This document shows positions 54,492-62,799 of a stretch of 64,000 bases of DNA, one piece after another. Where the stretch lies: the NCBI RefSeq assembly GCF_001423885.1, contig NZ_LMPP01000002.1:690575-754574 (forward strand). Direction: 5' to 3'. The notes beneath the pieces were generated by a model, which was given only the letters and a program-made list of their open reading frames with translations, searched no databases and was not told the DNA's origin. Each line of letters begins with the position of its first letter. The first letter of the stretch is position 1. Made by a program: the position numbers and the translations under genes. Origin of the DNA: Rathayibacter sp. Leaf185 (GTDB lineage: Bacteria > Actinomycetota > Actinomycetes > Actinomycetales > Microbacteriaceae).

Positions 54492-56017
54492 GGCGCGTCC
54501 GGCGCGCCTCCGCCGTGGTCGTCGTCCTCGCCGCTGTGTCCCTGCTGACCGCGTGCTTCGCTCCCGGTGGCGCGTCCGCCGAGCGCACCTCCACTCCCGC
54601 CCCGCAGGCGGTCGCCGCCGATCTCGAGCCCTACTACGGGCAGGTCCTGATCTGGGACGACTGCGGCGACGGCGCGCAGTGCACCGACGCCGCCGTCCCC
54701 CTCGACTGGAGCGACCCGTCGGGCGAGACCGCATCGATCGCCCTGATCCGCCGGCCGGCGACCAGTGGAACCGCGATCGGGTCGCTCCTGGTCAACCCGG
54801 GCGGCCCGGGCGGCTCCGGCGTCGACTTCATCCGCGACAGCGCCGACTACGCGGTCGACGCCGACCTGGCCGCCGAGTACGACGTCGTCGGCTTCGACCC
54901 GCGCGGGGTCGGCGCCTCGAGCGCCGTGTCGTGCCTCGACGACGCCGGGCTCGACTCCTACCTCTACGACATCGTGCCGGGCGAGCGCGGCAGCGACGAG
55001 TGGATCGCCGCCCAGCGGACCGGATCGGCCGCGTTCGCCGCCGCCTGCCAGGAGCGCACCGGCGCCCTGCTCGGCGAGGTCGGCACGCCGAACGCCGCGC
55101 GCGACCTCGACGTGCTGCGGGCCGCACTCGGCGACGTGTCGCTGAACTACCTCGGCTACTCCTACGGCACCTTCCTCGGCGCCACCTACGCCGGTCTCTT
55201 CCCCGATCGCGTCGGGCGTCTCGTGCTCGACGGCGCGATCGATCCCGCCGCCTCCTCCCTCGATCTGGTGCGAGAGCAGGCGAAGGGCTTCGAGAGCGCG
55301 CTGCGGGCCTACCTCACCGACTGCCTCGACGCAGAGGGCTGCCCGTTCACCGGGTCGGTCGACGACGGCATGGCCGAGGTGCGCGACATGCTCGACACGG
55401 TCGATGCCTCGCCGATCCGCGCCACCGACGGCCGTCAGCTCGGCTCGAGCACCCTGCTGACGGCGATCGTGTACCCGCTGTACGACGCCGCGGGCTGGAG
55501 CGCGCTCAGCGAGATGCTGACCGACGTGCGGCGCGGCGGGGCCGAGATCGCATTCCAGTACGCCGACGCCTACAACGGGCGCGGCGCCGACGGGGAGTAC
55601 ACCGACAACTCGACCGAGGCGTTCCTCGCGATCAACTGCGTCGACTACGCGTACAACGGCGACACCGCCGCGATGCGCGCCGACGAGGCCGTGCTCGAGG
55701 AGGCGGCACCGACCATCGGGCGGTACATGGCCTACGGCGACATCCTCTGCAGCGAGTGGCCGGCGGCGTTCGAGGGATCGCGCGAGCCGATCACGGCCGA
55801 CGGCGCCGCTCCGATCCTGGTGGTCGGCACGACCAACGACCCGGCGACCCCCTACGTCTGGGCGCAGGCGCTGGCCGGCGAGCTCGCCGACGGCCACCTC
55901 GTCACCTACACGGGCGAGGGCCACACCGCCTACAACAAGTCGAACTCGTGCGTGAACGACGCGGTCGACGCGTACCTGCTCGAGGGCGTCGTCCCCGAGG
56001 AGGATCCGAGATGCTGA
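54488..56017 (+). CDS. Exported alpha/beta-hydrolase, tripeptidyl aminopeptidase-like lipoprotein
   Basis: A 509-residue secreted hydrolase. The N-terminus has two arginine pairs, a hydrophobic stretch and a lipobox (VSLLTAC, Cys about residue 20), so it should be lipid-anchored. The catalytic Ser is in YLGYSYGTFLGATYAG (GxSxG) near residue 222 and the His in GEGHTAYNKSN near the end, with the C-terminal tripeptidase-specific domain containing LVVGTTNDPATPY (Asp). The family (SlpD/SlpE, tripeptidyl aminopeptidase) removes tripeptides or hydrolyses esters. ATG 54488 overlaps the holB stop by 4 bp, and the stop overlaps the next regulator by 7 bp. Confidence 0.9.
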   Translation: MRRVRRASAVVVVLAAVSLLTACFAPGGASAERTSTPAPQAVAADLEPYYGQVLIWDDCGDGAQCTDAAVPLDWSDPSGETASIALIRRPATSGTAIGSLLVNPGGPGGSGVDFIRDSADYAVDADLAAEYDVVGFDPRGVGASSAVSCLDDAGLDSYLYDIVPGERGSDEWIAAQRTGSAAFAAACQERTGALLGEVGTPNAARDLDVLRAALGDVSLNYLGYSYGTFLGATYAGLFPDRVGRLVLDGAIDPAASSLDLVREQAKGFESALRAYLTDCLDAEGCPFTGSVDDGMAEVRDMLDTVDASPIRATDGRQLGSSTLLTAIVYPLYDAAGWSALSEMLTDVRRGGAEIAFQYADAYNGRGADGEYTDNSTEAFLAINCVDYAYNGDTAAMRADEAVLEEAAPTIGRYMAYGDILCSEWPAAFEGSREPITADGAAPILVVGTTNDPATPYVWAQALAGELADGHLVTYTGEGHTAYNKSNSCVNDAVDAYLLEGVVPEEDPRC

Positions 56018-56664
56018 GCGGACAGGGCCGCCGCGCGGCGCAGACCACGATCGAGGCGGGCGCGCGGGAGCAACCGGGGCTTCGGGAGCGCAAGCGGATC
56101 GCCACCCGCAGGTCCATCGAGATCGCCGTGCTCCGCCTCGCCTCCGAGCGGGGACCGGACAGGGTCACCATCGAGGACGTGTCGCGTCTCGCCGACGTCT
56201 CGACGCGCACGTTCTTCAACTACTTCGCCTCGAAGGAGGATGCGCTGGTCGGCGGACTCCCGGTGATCACCGACGAGACGGCCTCGGCGTTCCTCGCCGG
56301 CACGGGATCCGTGCTCGACGACCTGCAGCCGGTGTTCGTCGCCGCGATGGAGGAGCCGCTCGAGGAGGACCGCGAGCTGCACGTGCTGCGTCGCGCGCTG
56401 TTCCGCGACAACCCGCACCTGGTCGGCCTCAAGATCGCCGGGATGCGCGAGTTCGAGGTCGCCGTGGAGGGGCTGGTCGGTGAGCGGCTCCGCCGCGACG
56501 AGACCGACCCCGAGCGGGTGCTGAGCCGGTCCCGGATGCTGACGCTCCTCGGCCTCGCCGCCATGCGGCACGCCTGGGCGGGTTGGGTCGATCACGACGG
56601 TCGCGACGCGCTGCCGGGGCTCGCCGCCCGCTCCTTCGACGAGCTGCGCGGCGCCCTCTCCTGA
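56011..56664 (+). CDS. TetR-family transcriptional regulator
   Basis: A 217-residue regulator. The helix-turn-helix is at residues about 25-70: RKRIATRRSIEIAVLRLASERG, VTIEDVSRLADVSTRTFFNYF and the start of helix 4 (SKEDALVG). The C-terminal domain is helical and variable. ATG 56011 has GAGGAGGA upstream and overlaps the preceding hydrolase stop (ATGCTGA), so it may be co-transcribed with and control that gene or the operon (inference). Confidence 0.87.
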   Translation: MLSGQGRRAAQTTIEAGAREQPGLRERKRIATRRSIEIAVLRLASERGPDRVTIEDVSRLADVSTRTFFNYFASKEDALVGGLPVITDETASAFLAGTGSVLDDLQPVFVAAMEEPLEEDRELHVLRRALFRDNPHLVGLKIAGMREFEVAVEGLVGERLRRDETDPERVLSRSRMLTLLGLAAMRHAWAGWVDHDGRDALPGLAARSFDELRGALS

Positions 56665-56753
56665 CCCGCGGCGTCCGAGCCTCCCGTGCACGCGAGCGCC
56701 CGCGAGCAGGCTATGCTGTGTAATCGTGTCCGGGGCGAGAGCCCCGTGTGCAC

Positions 56754-56826
56754 GCCGCCTTAGCTCAGTCGGCAGAGCGTCTCACTCGTAATGAGAAGGT
56801 CGTGGGTTCGATTCCCACAGGCGGCT
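56754..56826 (+). tRNA. tRNA-Thr (CGT)
   Basis: A 73-nt tRNA with acceptor stem GCCGCCT/AGGCGGC (discriminator T), D-arm GCTC-AGTCGGCA-GAGC, anticodon stem-loop TCTCA-CTCGTAA-TGAGA giving CGT, and T-arm GTGGG-TTCGATT-CCCAC. CCA not encoded. A -10-like TATGCT (56712-56717) and a short hairpin (CGGGGC-GAGA-GCCCCG, 56731-56746) precede it. Confidence 0.95.
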
Positions 56827-56887
56827 CCGTGTTCTCCTCCGTGGTGTAGCCGGACGTGTAGCCGGTGCTCCTCGTGCGGGTCCTCCG

Positions 56888-56955
56888 CAGTGCTGGTTCC
56901 TCCGCAGTGATGGTTGCTCCACAGTGCTGGTTCCTCCACAGTGCTGGTTCCTCCA
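56888..56955. repeat. 17-bp tandem repeat, 4 units
   Basis: CAGTGCTGGTTCCTCCA repeats with period 17: units at 56888 (ends CCG), 56905 (CAGTGATGGTTGCTCCA), 56922 and 56939 (both exact). A degenerate half-unit precedes at 56874. Located between tRNA-Thr and the carboxypeptidase promoter. Confidence 0.88.
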
Positions 56956-57023
56956 CAGCACCGGTCCCTGCGGCTTCTCCACTGGTCGGGCTGGGACCCC
57001 AGGGTCGGCCGACGGCTCGCGGT

Positions 57024-57029
57024 TACCCT
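57024..57029 (+). promoter_or_regulatory. -10 hexamer TACCCT before carboxypeptidase gene
   Basis: TACCCT ends 7 nt before ATG 57037. GGGG just before the ATG is too close to serve well as a Shine-Dalgarno. Confidence 0.5.
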
Positions 57030-57036
57030 GTTGGGG

Positions 57037-58455
57037 ATGACTGACACGCCTCCCCGACGCAGGCCCTGGCTCCTCGTGGCTGCGGCAGTGCTCGCTCTCG
57101 CCCTCCTGGGTGCGGGCGCGTTCGGTGCGGGCACGGCCCTCGGCCGCGGCGCCTCGGCGACCGCCTCGCGCGCTCCGACTGCGTCGACGACGCCGTCGAG
57201 CACACCGACGACCGCCCCGACCGTGCGCCCGTCCGGGGGCGCGACGGCCCAGGCGCTGCGGACGTGCTCCGTCGTCGAGGCGGCCGCCGACCCGAGGCTC
57301 GGCTCGATGCAGGCCCGCGTCGTCGACGCCGCGACGGGCGAGGTGCTGTTCGATCGCGGGGGGACGACCGCGTCGCGCACCGCCTCCGCCCTCAAGATCC
57401 TGACCGCGGCCGCGGCGCTCGCGGTGCTCGGGCCCGACACCCGGATCGCCACGACCGTCGTCCGCGGTGCCGAACCGGGGAGCATCGTGCTGGTCGGCGG
57501 GGGCGACCTGACGCTGAGCCGCCTCCCCAGCGGCCAGGAGTCGTTCTACACCGGCGCCGCCCACCTCGACGACCTCGCCGAGCAGGTCGAGACCGCCTGG
57601 GACGCGGACCCGTCGACGGCGGGCACCTCGATCACCTCCGTCGTCCTCGACGCCTCCCTCTACTCGGGCGACACCTGGCAGCCGAGCTGGAACCGCAAGG
57701 AGCAGACCGACGGCTACATGCCCGAGATCACGGCGCTCCAGGTCGACGGTGACCGCACCGATCCGACCGCGTCGACCTCGACGCGCGGCACCGACCCCGT
57801 CGGGCGCGCCGGGACGGCGTTCGTCTCCGAGCTCTCGGGTGATCCTGTCCTCACGACCGGGACAGCGCCCGCGGGTGCGACGGTCCTCGGCACCGTCGAG
57901 TCGGCACCGGTGCGCGATCTCGTGCAGCAGATGCTCCTCGTCTCGGACAACGCGATCGCCGAGATGCTCGCGCGGCTCGTCGCGATCCGCACCGGGTCGG
58001 GCAGCGACTTCGCGGCGGAGCAGGCCGGTGTGCTGCAGGGACTCGCCGGCTACGGCGTGGACACCGCAGGCATCACGATCGTCGACGGATCGGGGCTCAG
58101 CGACGACAACGCGGTGGCGCCCGCCTACTTCACCTCGCTGCTGCGCAAGATCCAGGCCCGTGAGGGGCAGCTCGGCATCCTCCTCGACGGACTGCCGGTG
58201 TCGGGGAGGACCGGCTCGCTCTCGTACGCCGATCGCTTCGCCGGGGACAACGCCGTCGCCGACGGCGCCGTGCTCGCCAAGACCGGCTGGATCGACACCG
58301 GGTACACCCTCGCCGGAGTCGTGAACGCTCAGGACGGCACGGCGCTGACCTTCGCCGTCTACGCGCTCGGCGACGTCCAGGACTCGGCGAAGACCGCGAT
58401 CGACACCCTGGTCACGGGCTTCTACCGCTGCGGCGAATCGCTCTCCGACTCCTGA
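57037..58455 (+). CDS. dacB: D-alanyl-D-alanine carboxypeptidase/endopeptidase (S13, PBP4-type)
   Basis: A 472-residue exported peptidoglycan-modifying enzyme. A basic N-terminus and membrane segment (LLVAAAVLALALLGAGAFGAG) act as signal or anchor, followed by a Thr/Pro-rich linker. The S13 motifs are SALK (S117, K120), SDN (near residue 303) and KTG (K415, AKTGWIDT), and VGGGDLTLSR is a further family block. It removes terminal D-Ala or cuts cross-links. The start follows TACCCT by 7 nt. It stands downstream of tRNA-Thr and a tandem repeat. Confidence 0.93.
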   Translation: MTDTPPRRRPWLLVAAAVLALALLGAGAFGAGTALGRGASATASRAPTASTTPSSTPTTAPTVRPSGGATAQALRTCSVVEAAADPRLGSMQARVVDAATGEVLFDRGGTTASRTASALKILTAAAALAVLGPDTRIATTVVRGAEPGSIVLVGGGDLTLSRLPSGQESFYTGAAHLDDLAEQVETAWDADPSTAGTSITSVVLDASLYSGDTWQPSWNRKEQTDGYMPEITALQVDGDRTDPTASTSTRGTDPVGRAGTAFVSELSGDPVLTTGTAPAGATVLGTVESAPVRDLVQQMLLVSDNAIAEMLARLVAIRTGSGSDFAAEQAGVLQGLAGYGVDTAGITIVDGSGLSDDNAVAPAYFTSLLRKIQAREGQLGILLDGLPVSGRTGSLSYADRFAGDNAVADGAVLAKTGWIDTGYTLAGVVNAQDGTALTFAVYALGDVQDSAKTAIDTLVTGFYRCGESLSDS

Positions 58456-58491
58456 CCGCTTGATCTCCGACCCCGACCCGAGAGGACCCCG

Positions 58492-59070
58492 ATGACCACG
58501 GCACTGCTGATCGTCGACGTGCAGAACGACTTCACAGAGGAGGGGGCGCTCGCCGTCGCGGGCGGGTCTCGCGTGGCGTCCGGCGTGAGCGCGCACCTCC
58601 TCGCGCACGGCGACCGCTACGACACCGTGCTCGCGTCCCGCGACTGGCACGACGGCGGCGACTCCGACAACGGCGGGCACTTCGCCGAGGCCCCGGACTT
58701 CGTCGACACCTGGCCGGTGCACTGCGTCGCGGGCACGCCCGGCGCCGAGTACCACCCGAGCCTCGAGATGGACGCGATCGACGTCCACATCCGCAAGGGC
58801 CAGGGCCGGCCGTCGTACTCGGCGTTCGAGGGGACGACCACCGACGGCGAGGCGGTGCCCGAACTGCTCGCGAGGCTAGGGGTGACGCGACTCGACGTGG
58901 TGGGTCTCGCGACCGACTACTGCGTGCGCGCCTCCGCGCTCGACGCCCGGAGAGCGGGGCTCGAGGTGCACGTGCTCGACGACCTGGTCGCGGGCGTCTC
59001 GTCGGAGGCGAGCGCGGCGGCCCTCCGCGAGCTCGCGGACGCGGGGGTCGTCGTCGAGCCGTCGGCCTAA
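58492..59070 (+). CDS. pncA: Nicotinamidase (isochorismatase family)
   Basis: A 192-residue hydrolase converting nicotinamide to nicotinate for NAD salvage. ALLIVDVQNDF holds the catalytic Asp, SRDWHDGGDSDNGGHF the metal-binding Asp/His residues and catalytic Lys follows in IRKGQ; DVVGLATDYCVRASALDARRAG has the catalytic Cys and cis-peptide loop. ATG 58492 has GAGAGG 8-13 nt upstream. These residues make pyrazinamidase-type activity possible but it was not assessed here. Confidence 0.94.
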   Translation: MTTALLIVDVQNDFTEEGALAVAGGSRVASGVSAHLLAHGDRYDTVLASRDWHDGGDSDNGGHFAEAPDFVDTWPVHCVAGTPGAEYHPSLEMDAIDVHIRKGQGRPSYSAFEGTTTDGEAVPELLARLGVTRLDVVGLATDYCVRASALDARRAGLEVHVLDDLVAGVSSEASAAALRELADAGVVVEPSA

Positions 59071-59082
59071 CGAGGGCCGCCG

Positions 59083-59088
59083 TAGACT
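59083..59088 (+). promoter_or_regulatory. -10 hexamer TAGACT upstream of gabD-type gene
   Basis: TAGACT lies 70 bp before GTG 59158, allowing a short untranslated leader. Confidence 0.35.
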
Positions 59089-59157
59089 GAGAGGCCTTCC
59101 CGCGCGGCCCGACCACGACGTTGCGCCCCCCGTGTTCCGCAGAGAAAGAGCGATGCC

Positions 59158-60639
59158 GTGTCCGCTTCCGTCGAGGCCTCCGAGGCCGCCCTCCTCGCCC
59201 GCGTCCCCTCGCAGCTGTTCATCGGCGGCGCCTGGGTCGACGCGTCCGGCGGTGGGACGATCGACGTCGAGGATCCGGCGACGGGCGAGAAGATCCTCAC
59301 GATCGCCGACGCGACTCCCGAGGACGGACTGCGAGCGCTCGATGCCGCGGTCGCCGCGGGGGAGTCCTGGGCCGCGACGGCGCCCCGGAAGCGCGGCGAG
59401 ATCCTCCGCCGGGCCTTCGACCTGCTGCAGGAGCGCAAGGACGAGTTCGCCCTGCTGATGACCCTCGAGATGGGCAAGCCCGTCGCCGAGGCGCTCGGAG
59501 AGGTCGCCTACGGAGGCGAGTTCCTCCGCTGGTTCAGCGAGGAGGCCGTGCGGATCTCGGGTCGCTACGGCGTGAATCCCGAGGGCACCGGCCGGATGAT
59601 CGTCTCGCAGCACCCCGTCGGGCCCTGCTACCTCATCACGCCGTGGAACTTCCCGCTGGCCATGGCGACACGCAAGATCGCGCCGGCGCTCGCCGCCGGC
59701 TGCACGGTCGTCGTGAAGCCCGCGGAGCTCACTCCGCTCACGACGCTCGCCTTCGCGGCCCTCCTCGCCGAGGCGGGGGTGCCCGACGGAGTCGTCAATG
59801 TGGTCACGACGTCGTCGGCGGGCGCGCTGTCGGAACCGATCCTGAACGACCCGCGGCTGCGGAAGATCTCGTTCACAGGATCGACCCCCGTGGGGCGGAC
59901 GCTGCTGCAGCAGGCGTCGGCGAACGTGCTCCGGACCTCGATGGAGCTCGGCGGCAACGCGCCGTTCGTCGTCTTCGAGGACGCCGACCTCGACAAGGCC
60001 GTCGAGGGAGCGATGCTCGCGAAGTTCCGCAACATCGGCCAGGCCTGCACCGCGGCGAACCGCTTCTTCGTGCACGAGTCGATCGCCGAGGAGTTCGCCG
60101 CTCGCGTCACCGAGCGCGTCAGCGCCCTCCGCATCGGCCGCGGAACCGAGGAGGGCGTCACCATCGGCCCGCTCATCGACGACCGTGCCGTCGCGAAGGC
60201 CGGCGCCCTCGTCGAGGACGCGGTCGCCCGCGGCGCCCGGATCCGCACAGGAGGGCACAGCGTCGACCGCAGCGGCCACTTCTACGAGCCGACCGTGCTG
60301 TCGGGCGTCGACGGCGGGAGCGAGATCCTCCGCACCGAGATCTTCGGCCCGGTCCTGGCGATCGTGCCGTTCCGCGACGAGGACGAGGCCGTCGCGCTCG
60401 CGAACGACACCGAGTTCGGTCTCGTCTCGTACGTCTTCACCCGCGACCTCGCGCGCGGCCAGCGGATGATCGAGCGCCTCGCCACCGGGATGATGGGGCT
60501 GAACGTCGGCGTCGTCTCGAACGCGGCCGCGCCGTTCGGGGGCGTCAAGCAGTCGGGTCTCGGCCGTGAGGGCGGGCTCGAGGGCATCCACGAGTACCTC
60601 GACACGAAGTACACGCTCACCCCCGACCCGTTCGCCTGA
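59158..60639 (+). CDS. gabD: Succinate-semialdehyde dehydrogenase-type aldehyde dehydrogenase
   Basis: A 493-residue NAD(P)-dependent aldehyde dehydrogenase of the GabD group. TPWNFPLAMATRKIAPALAAG, FTGSTPVGRTLLQQAS, MELGGNAPFVVFEDADL (general base Glu) and NIGQACTAANRFFVHE (catalytic Cys) are the standard motifs, and GVVSNAAAPFGGVKQSGLGREGG ends the family pattern. It oxidises succinate semialdehyde (GABA breakdown) or a similar short aldehyde. GTG 59158 is used; an earlier ATG at 59153 is out of frame. Assignment to succinate semialdehyde specifically is by family resemblance. Confidence 0.9.
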   Translation: MSASVEASEAALLARVPSQLFIGGAWVDASGGGTIDVEDPATGEKILTIADATPEDGLRALDAAVAAGESWAATAPRKRGEILRRAFDLLQERKDEFALLMTLEMGKPVAEALGEVAYGGEFLRWFSEEAVRISGRYGVNPEGTGRMIVSQHPVGPCYLITPWNFPLAMATRKIAPALAAGCTVVVKPAELTPLTTLAFAALLAEAGVPDGVVNVVTTSSAGALSEPILNDPRLRKISFTGSTPVGRTLLQQASANVLRTSMELGGNAPFVVFEDADLDKAVEGAMLAKFRNIGQACTAANRFFVHESIAEEFAARVTERVSALRIGRGTEEGVTIGPLIDDRAVAKAGALVEDAVARGARIRTGGHSVDRSGHFYEPTVLSGVDGGSEILRTEIFGPVLAIVPFRDEDEAVALANDTEFGLVSYVFTRDLARGQRMIERLATGMMGLNVGVVSNAAAPFGGVKQSGLGREGGLEGIHEYLDTKYTLTPDPFA

Positions 60640-60643
60640 TCCG

Positions 60644-61444
60644 GTGCTCCCGACCGAGGTCCGCTCCCTCGAGGACCCGCGGCTCCGCGACTACGCGCAC
60701 GCGACCGACGTCGCGCTGAAGAACGCCCGAGGCCCGCACGGGATCTACATCGCGGAGTCGGCGCTCGTGCTCGAGCGCGCGCTCGTGGCCGGGCATCGAC
60801 CCCGCTCGGTCCTGGCGCTGGGAGGCTCGGCCGCCGAGGCCGCCCGCCTCGTCGAGGGTTTCGACGTCCCGGTCTTCACCGGGCCCGCGGAGATGCTGGC
60901 CGAGCTGACCGGCTATACCCTGCACCGCGGGTTGATCGCCGCGATGGACCGACCGCCGCTGCCCGATCCGGCGCAGCTGCTCGCAGGCGCGCGGCGCATC
61001 GTCGTGCTCGAGGACGTGGTCGATCCGACCAACGTCGGCGCGATCTTCCGGTCGGTCGGGGCGATCGGTGCCGACGCAGTGCTCGTCACGCCGCGCTGCT
61101 CCGACCCGTTCTACCGCCGCGCCATCCGGGTCAGCATGGGGACGGTGCTCCAGGTGCCGTGGACGCGCGTCGGCGGGTGGGACACCGCGGCGGCCCTCCT
61201 GCACGCCGCGGGATTCACGATCGCGGCGATGGCGCTGACCCCGGAGGCGGTGCCGCTGCGCGAGTTCGCGGCCTCCGCACCCGAGCGGGTCGCCCTCGTC
61301 CTCGGCACCGAGGGTGACGGACTGACAGCGGAGGCTCTCGCGGCGGCGGACGTCGCGGTGCAGATCCCGATGCGGCACGGCATCGACTCGCTCAACGTCG
61401 CGGCGGCCAGCGCGGTGGCGATGTGGGCGCTGGCCCCCTCCTAG
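60644..61444 (+). CDS. TrmH/SpoU-family RNA methyltransferase
   Basis: A 266-residue SAM-dependent RNA 2'-O-methyltransferase. It has an N-terminal substrate-binding domain (LKNARGPHGIYIAESALVLERAL) and the knotted SPOUT catalytic domain with VLEDVVDPTNVGAIFRSV, VLVTPRCSDPFYRRAIRVSMG and the C-terminal VALVLGTEGDGLT plus IPMRHGIDSLNVAAASAVAMW. The target (rRNA or tRNA) is not determined. GTG 60644 lies 4 bp after the aldehyde dehydrogenase stop, within the same operon. Confidence 0.9.
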   Translation: MLPTEVRSLEDPRLRDYAHATDVALKNARGPHGIYIAESALVLERALVAGHRPRSVLALGGSAAEAARLVEGFDVPVFTGPAEMLAELTGYTLHRGLIAAMDRPPLPDPAQLLAGARRIVVLEDVVDPTNVGAIFRSVGAIGADAVLVTPRCSDPFYRRAIRVSMGTVLQVPWTRVGGWDTAAALLHAAGFTIAAMALTPEAVPLREFAASAPERVALVLGTEGDGLTAEALAAADVAVQIPMRHGIDSLNVAAASAVAMWALAPS

Positions 61445-61540
61445 ACGGGGTGCCGTCGAGCGCGCCGGGCGGCCGCAGGGGACGCGCGCTGCGATACGCT
61501 CGCAGCCATCCTGTCGGCATCGAAGCGAGCGAGGTCCCCC

Positions 61541-62038
61541 ATGCCCGATCGCACCGCTCTCGACCGCACCGCGCCTCCCCGGACCACGGCGCCTCCGCTC
61601 GCTCGCGCCGGCCGCTCGCTCCTGTCGTCATCGCTCGCCGTCGTCGTGCTCGCGCTGGCGGCCTGCACCGCGCTGCCCGCCGACGTGCCCGAGGACGCGG
61701 TGCTCGGCCCGGGCAGCTCCGTGCCGCTCACCACCGTCACGCCGACCGGAAGCCTCGCGGTCGACGGCGACGATCTGACGCAGCGCATCACGCTCTGCCT
61801 CGCCCGCTACGGCCTCGGTGAGCGGCCGTCACTGCCCGACGAGACGGCGACCGCGGACGAGCGACTGTCGGCTCAGCAGCTGCTCGACGCTTACGACGCG
61901 ACCATGACCGACTGCTCGGCCGAGGCGCTCGGCACTGCGCCCGCCACTTCTGCGCCCGCCACTTCTGCGCCCGCCACCACTGCGCCGTCCAGCACTGCGC
62001 CGGCCACGGACGCCCCGTCCCCGACTCCGTCCTCCTGA
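61541..62038 (+). CDS. Putative lipoprotein with Ala/Thr-rich tail
   Basis: A 165-residue exported protein. A basic start and a hydrophobic segment (LLSSSLAVVVLALAAC) with lipobox ALAAC indicate lipid attachment at about Cys43. The mature domain (TGSLAVDGDDLTQRITLCLARYGLG ... LLDAYDATMTDCSAEALG) contains two further cysteines that may form a disulfide. The last ~40 residues are an APATS/APATT repeat from five 15-bp units (61936-62010). I recognise no family. It is followed 2 bp later by the SDR gene and may be co-expressed. Confidence 0.72.
   Translation: MPDRTALDRTAPPRTTAPPLARAGRSLLSSSLAVVVLALAACTALPADVPEDAVLGPGSSVPLTTVTPTGSLAVDGDDLTQRITLCLARYGLGERPSLPDETATADERLSAQQLLDAYDATMTDCSAEALGTAPATSAPATSAPATTAPSSTAPATDAPSPTPSS
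61936..62010. repeat. 15-bp coding tandem repeat in lipoprotein tail
   Basis: Five 15-bp units beginning TGCGCC: two exact TGCGCCCGCCACTTC copies, then three diverged (CCACCAC, TCCAGCAC, GCCACGGA ends). They encode the Ala/Pro/Thr tail. Confidence 0.88.
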
Positions 62039-62040
62039 CC

Positions 62041-62784
62041 GTGCTGATCGACGGGTGCTCCGCTCTGGTCGCCGGTGGCGCCTCCGGACTGGGCGCGGCG
62101 ACGGCGATCGCCCTGCTCGACGCGGGTGCACGAGTGACGGTGCTCGACCTGTCCGAGGCCGTCGCCGCGGCGAGCCTCCCCGACTCCGTGACCCTGATCG
62201 CGGGCGACGTGCTCGACTCCGATGCCGTCGCGCGCGCGATCGAGGCGGCGGGGGAGCTGCGGATCGCGGTGGTCTGCGCGGGGATCGCGACGCCCGGGCG
62301 CCTCCTCGGCCGCGACGGCCCGCTCGCGCTCGAGGCGTTCGAGCGGGTGCTGCGCGTCAACACGGTGGGCACGCTGAACGTCCTGCGGCTCGCGGCCGCG
62401 TCGATCGCCGAGCGGGAGCCGATCGACGGGGAGCGCGGAGTCCTCGTCACCACCTCGTCGGTCGCCGCGTTCGAGGGGCAGATCGGGCAGGCGGCCTACG
62501 CGGCGTCGAAGGGTGCGGTCGCCGCGCTCACGCTGCCGCTGGCGCGGGAGCTCGCCGAGAGGCTGATCCGCGTCGTGTCGATCGCACCCGGCACCTTCGA
62601 CACTCCGCTGCTCGCCGGGCTGCCCGAGCGCGCGCGCACCGCGCTCGGATCGGCGACGCCGCACCCGGCACGTCTCGGCCGCCCCGCGGAGTTCGCGGCA
62701 CTCGTGCGGCACGTGGTCGAGAACCCGATGCTCAACGGCGAGGTCGTGCGGCTCGACGGCGCGCTGAGGCTGCCCCCGCGCTGA
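62041..62784 (+). CDS. Short-chain dehydrogenase/reductase (17-beta-HSD10-like)
   Basis: A 247-residue NAD(P)-dependent oxidoreductase. CSALVAGGASGLGAATAIALL is the glycine-rich cofactor motif, VVCAGIATPG the NNAG-type block, VTTSSVAAFEGQIGQAAYAASKGAV the catalytic Ser-Tyr-Lys (YAASK), and VVSIAPGTFDTPLLAGLPE the family segment resembling 3-hydroxyacyl-CoA dehydrogenase type 2. GTG 62041 immediately follows the lipoprotein stop. The substrate may be a hydroxyacyl-CoA or a related alcohol; not decided. Confidence 0.9.
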   Translation: MLIDGCSALVAGGASGLGAATAIALLDAGARVTVLDLSEAVAAASLPDSVTLIAGDVLDSDAVARAIEAAGELRIAVVCAGIATPGRLLGRDGPLALEAFERVLRVNTVGTLNVLRLAAASIAEREPIDGERGVLVTTSSVAAFEGQIGQAAYAASKGAVAALTLPLARELAERLIRVVSIAPGTFDTPLLAGLPERARTALGSATPHPARLGRPAEFAALVRHVVENPMLNGEVVRLDGALRLPPR

Positions 62785-62799
62785 GCTCCCGCAGGTCGA

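Noticed and set aside
56874-56955. CRISPR array at the 17-bp repeats
   Set aside because: Direct head-to-tail repeats without unique spacers.
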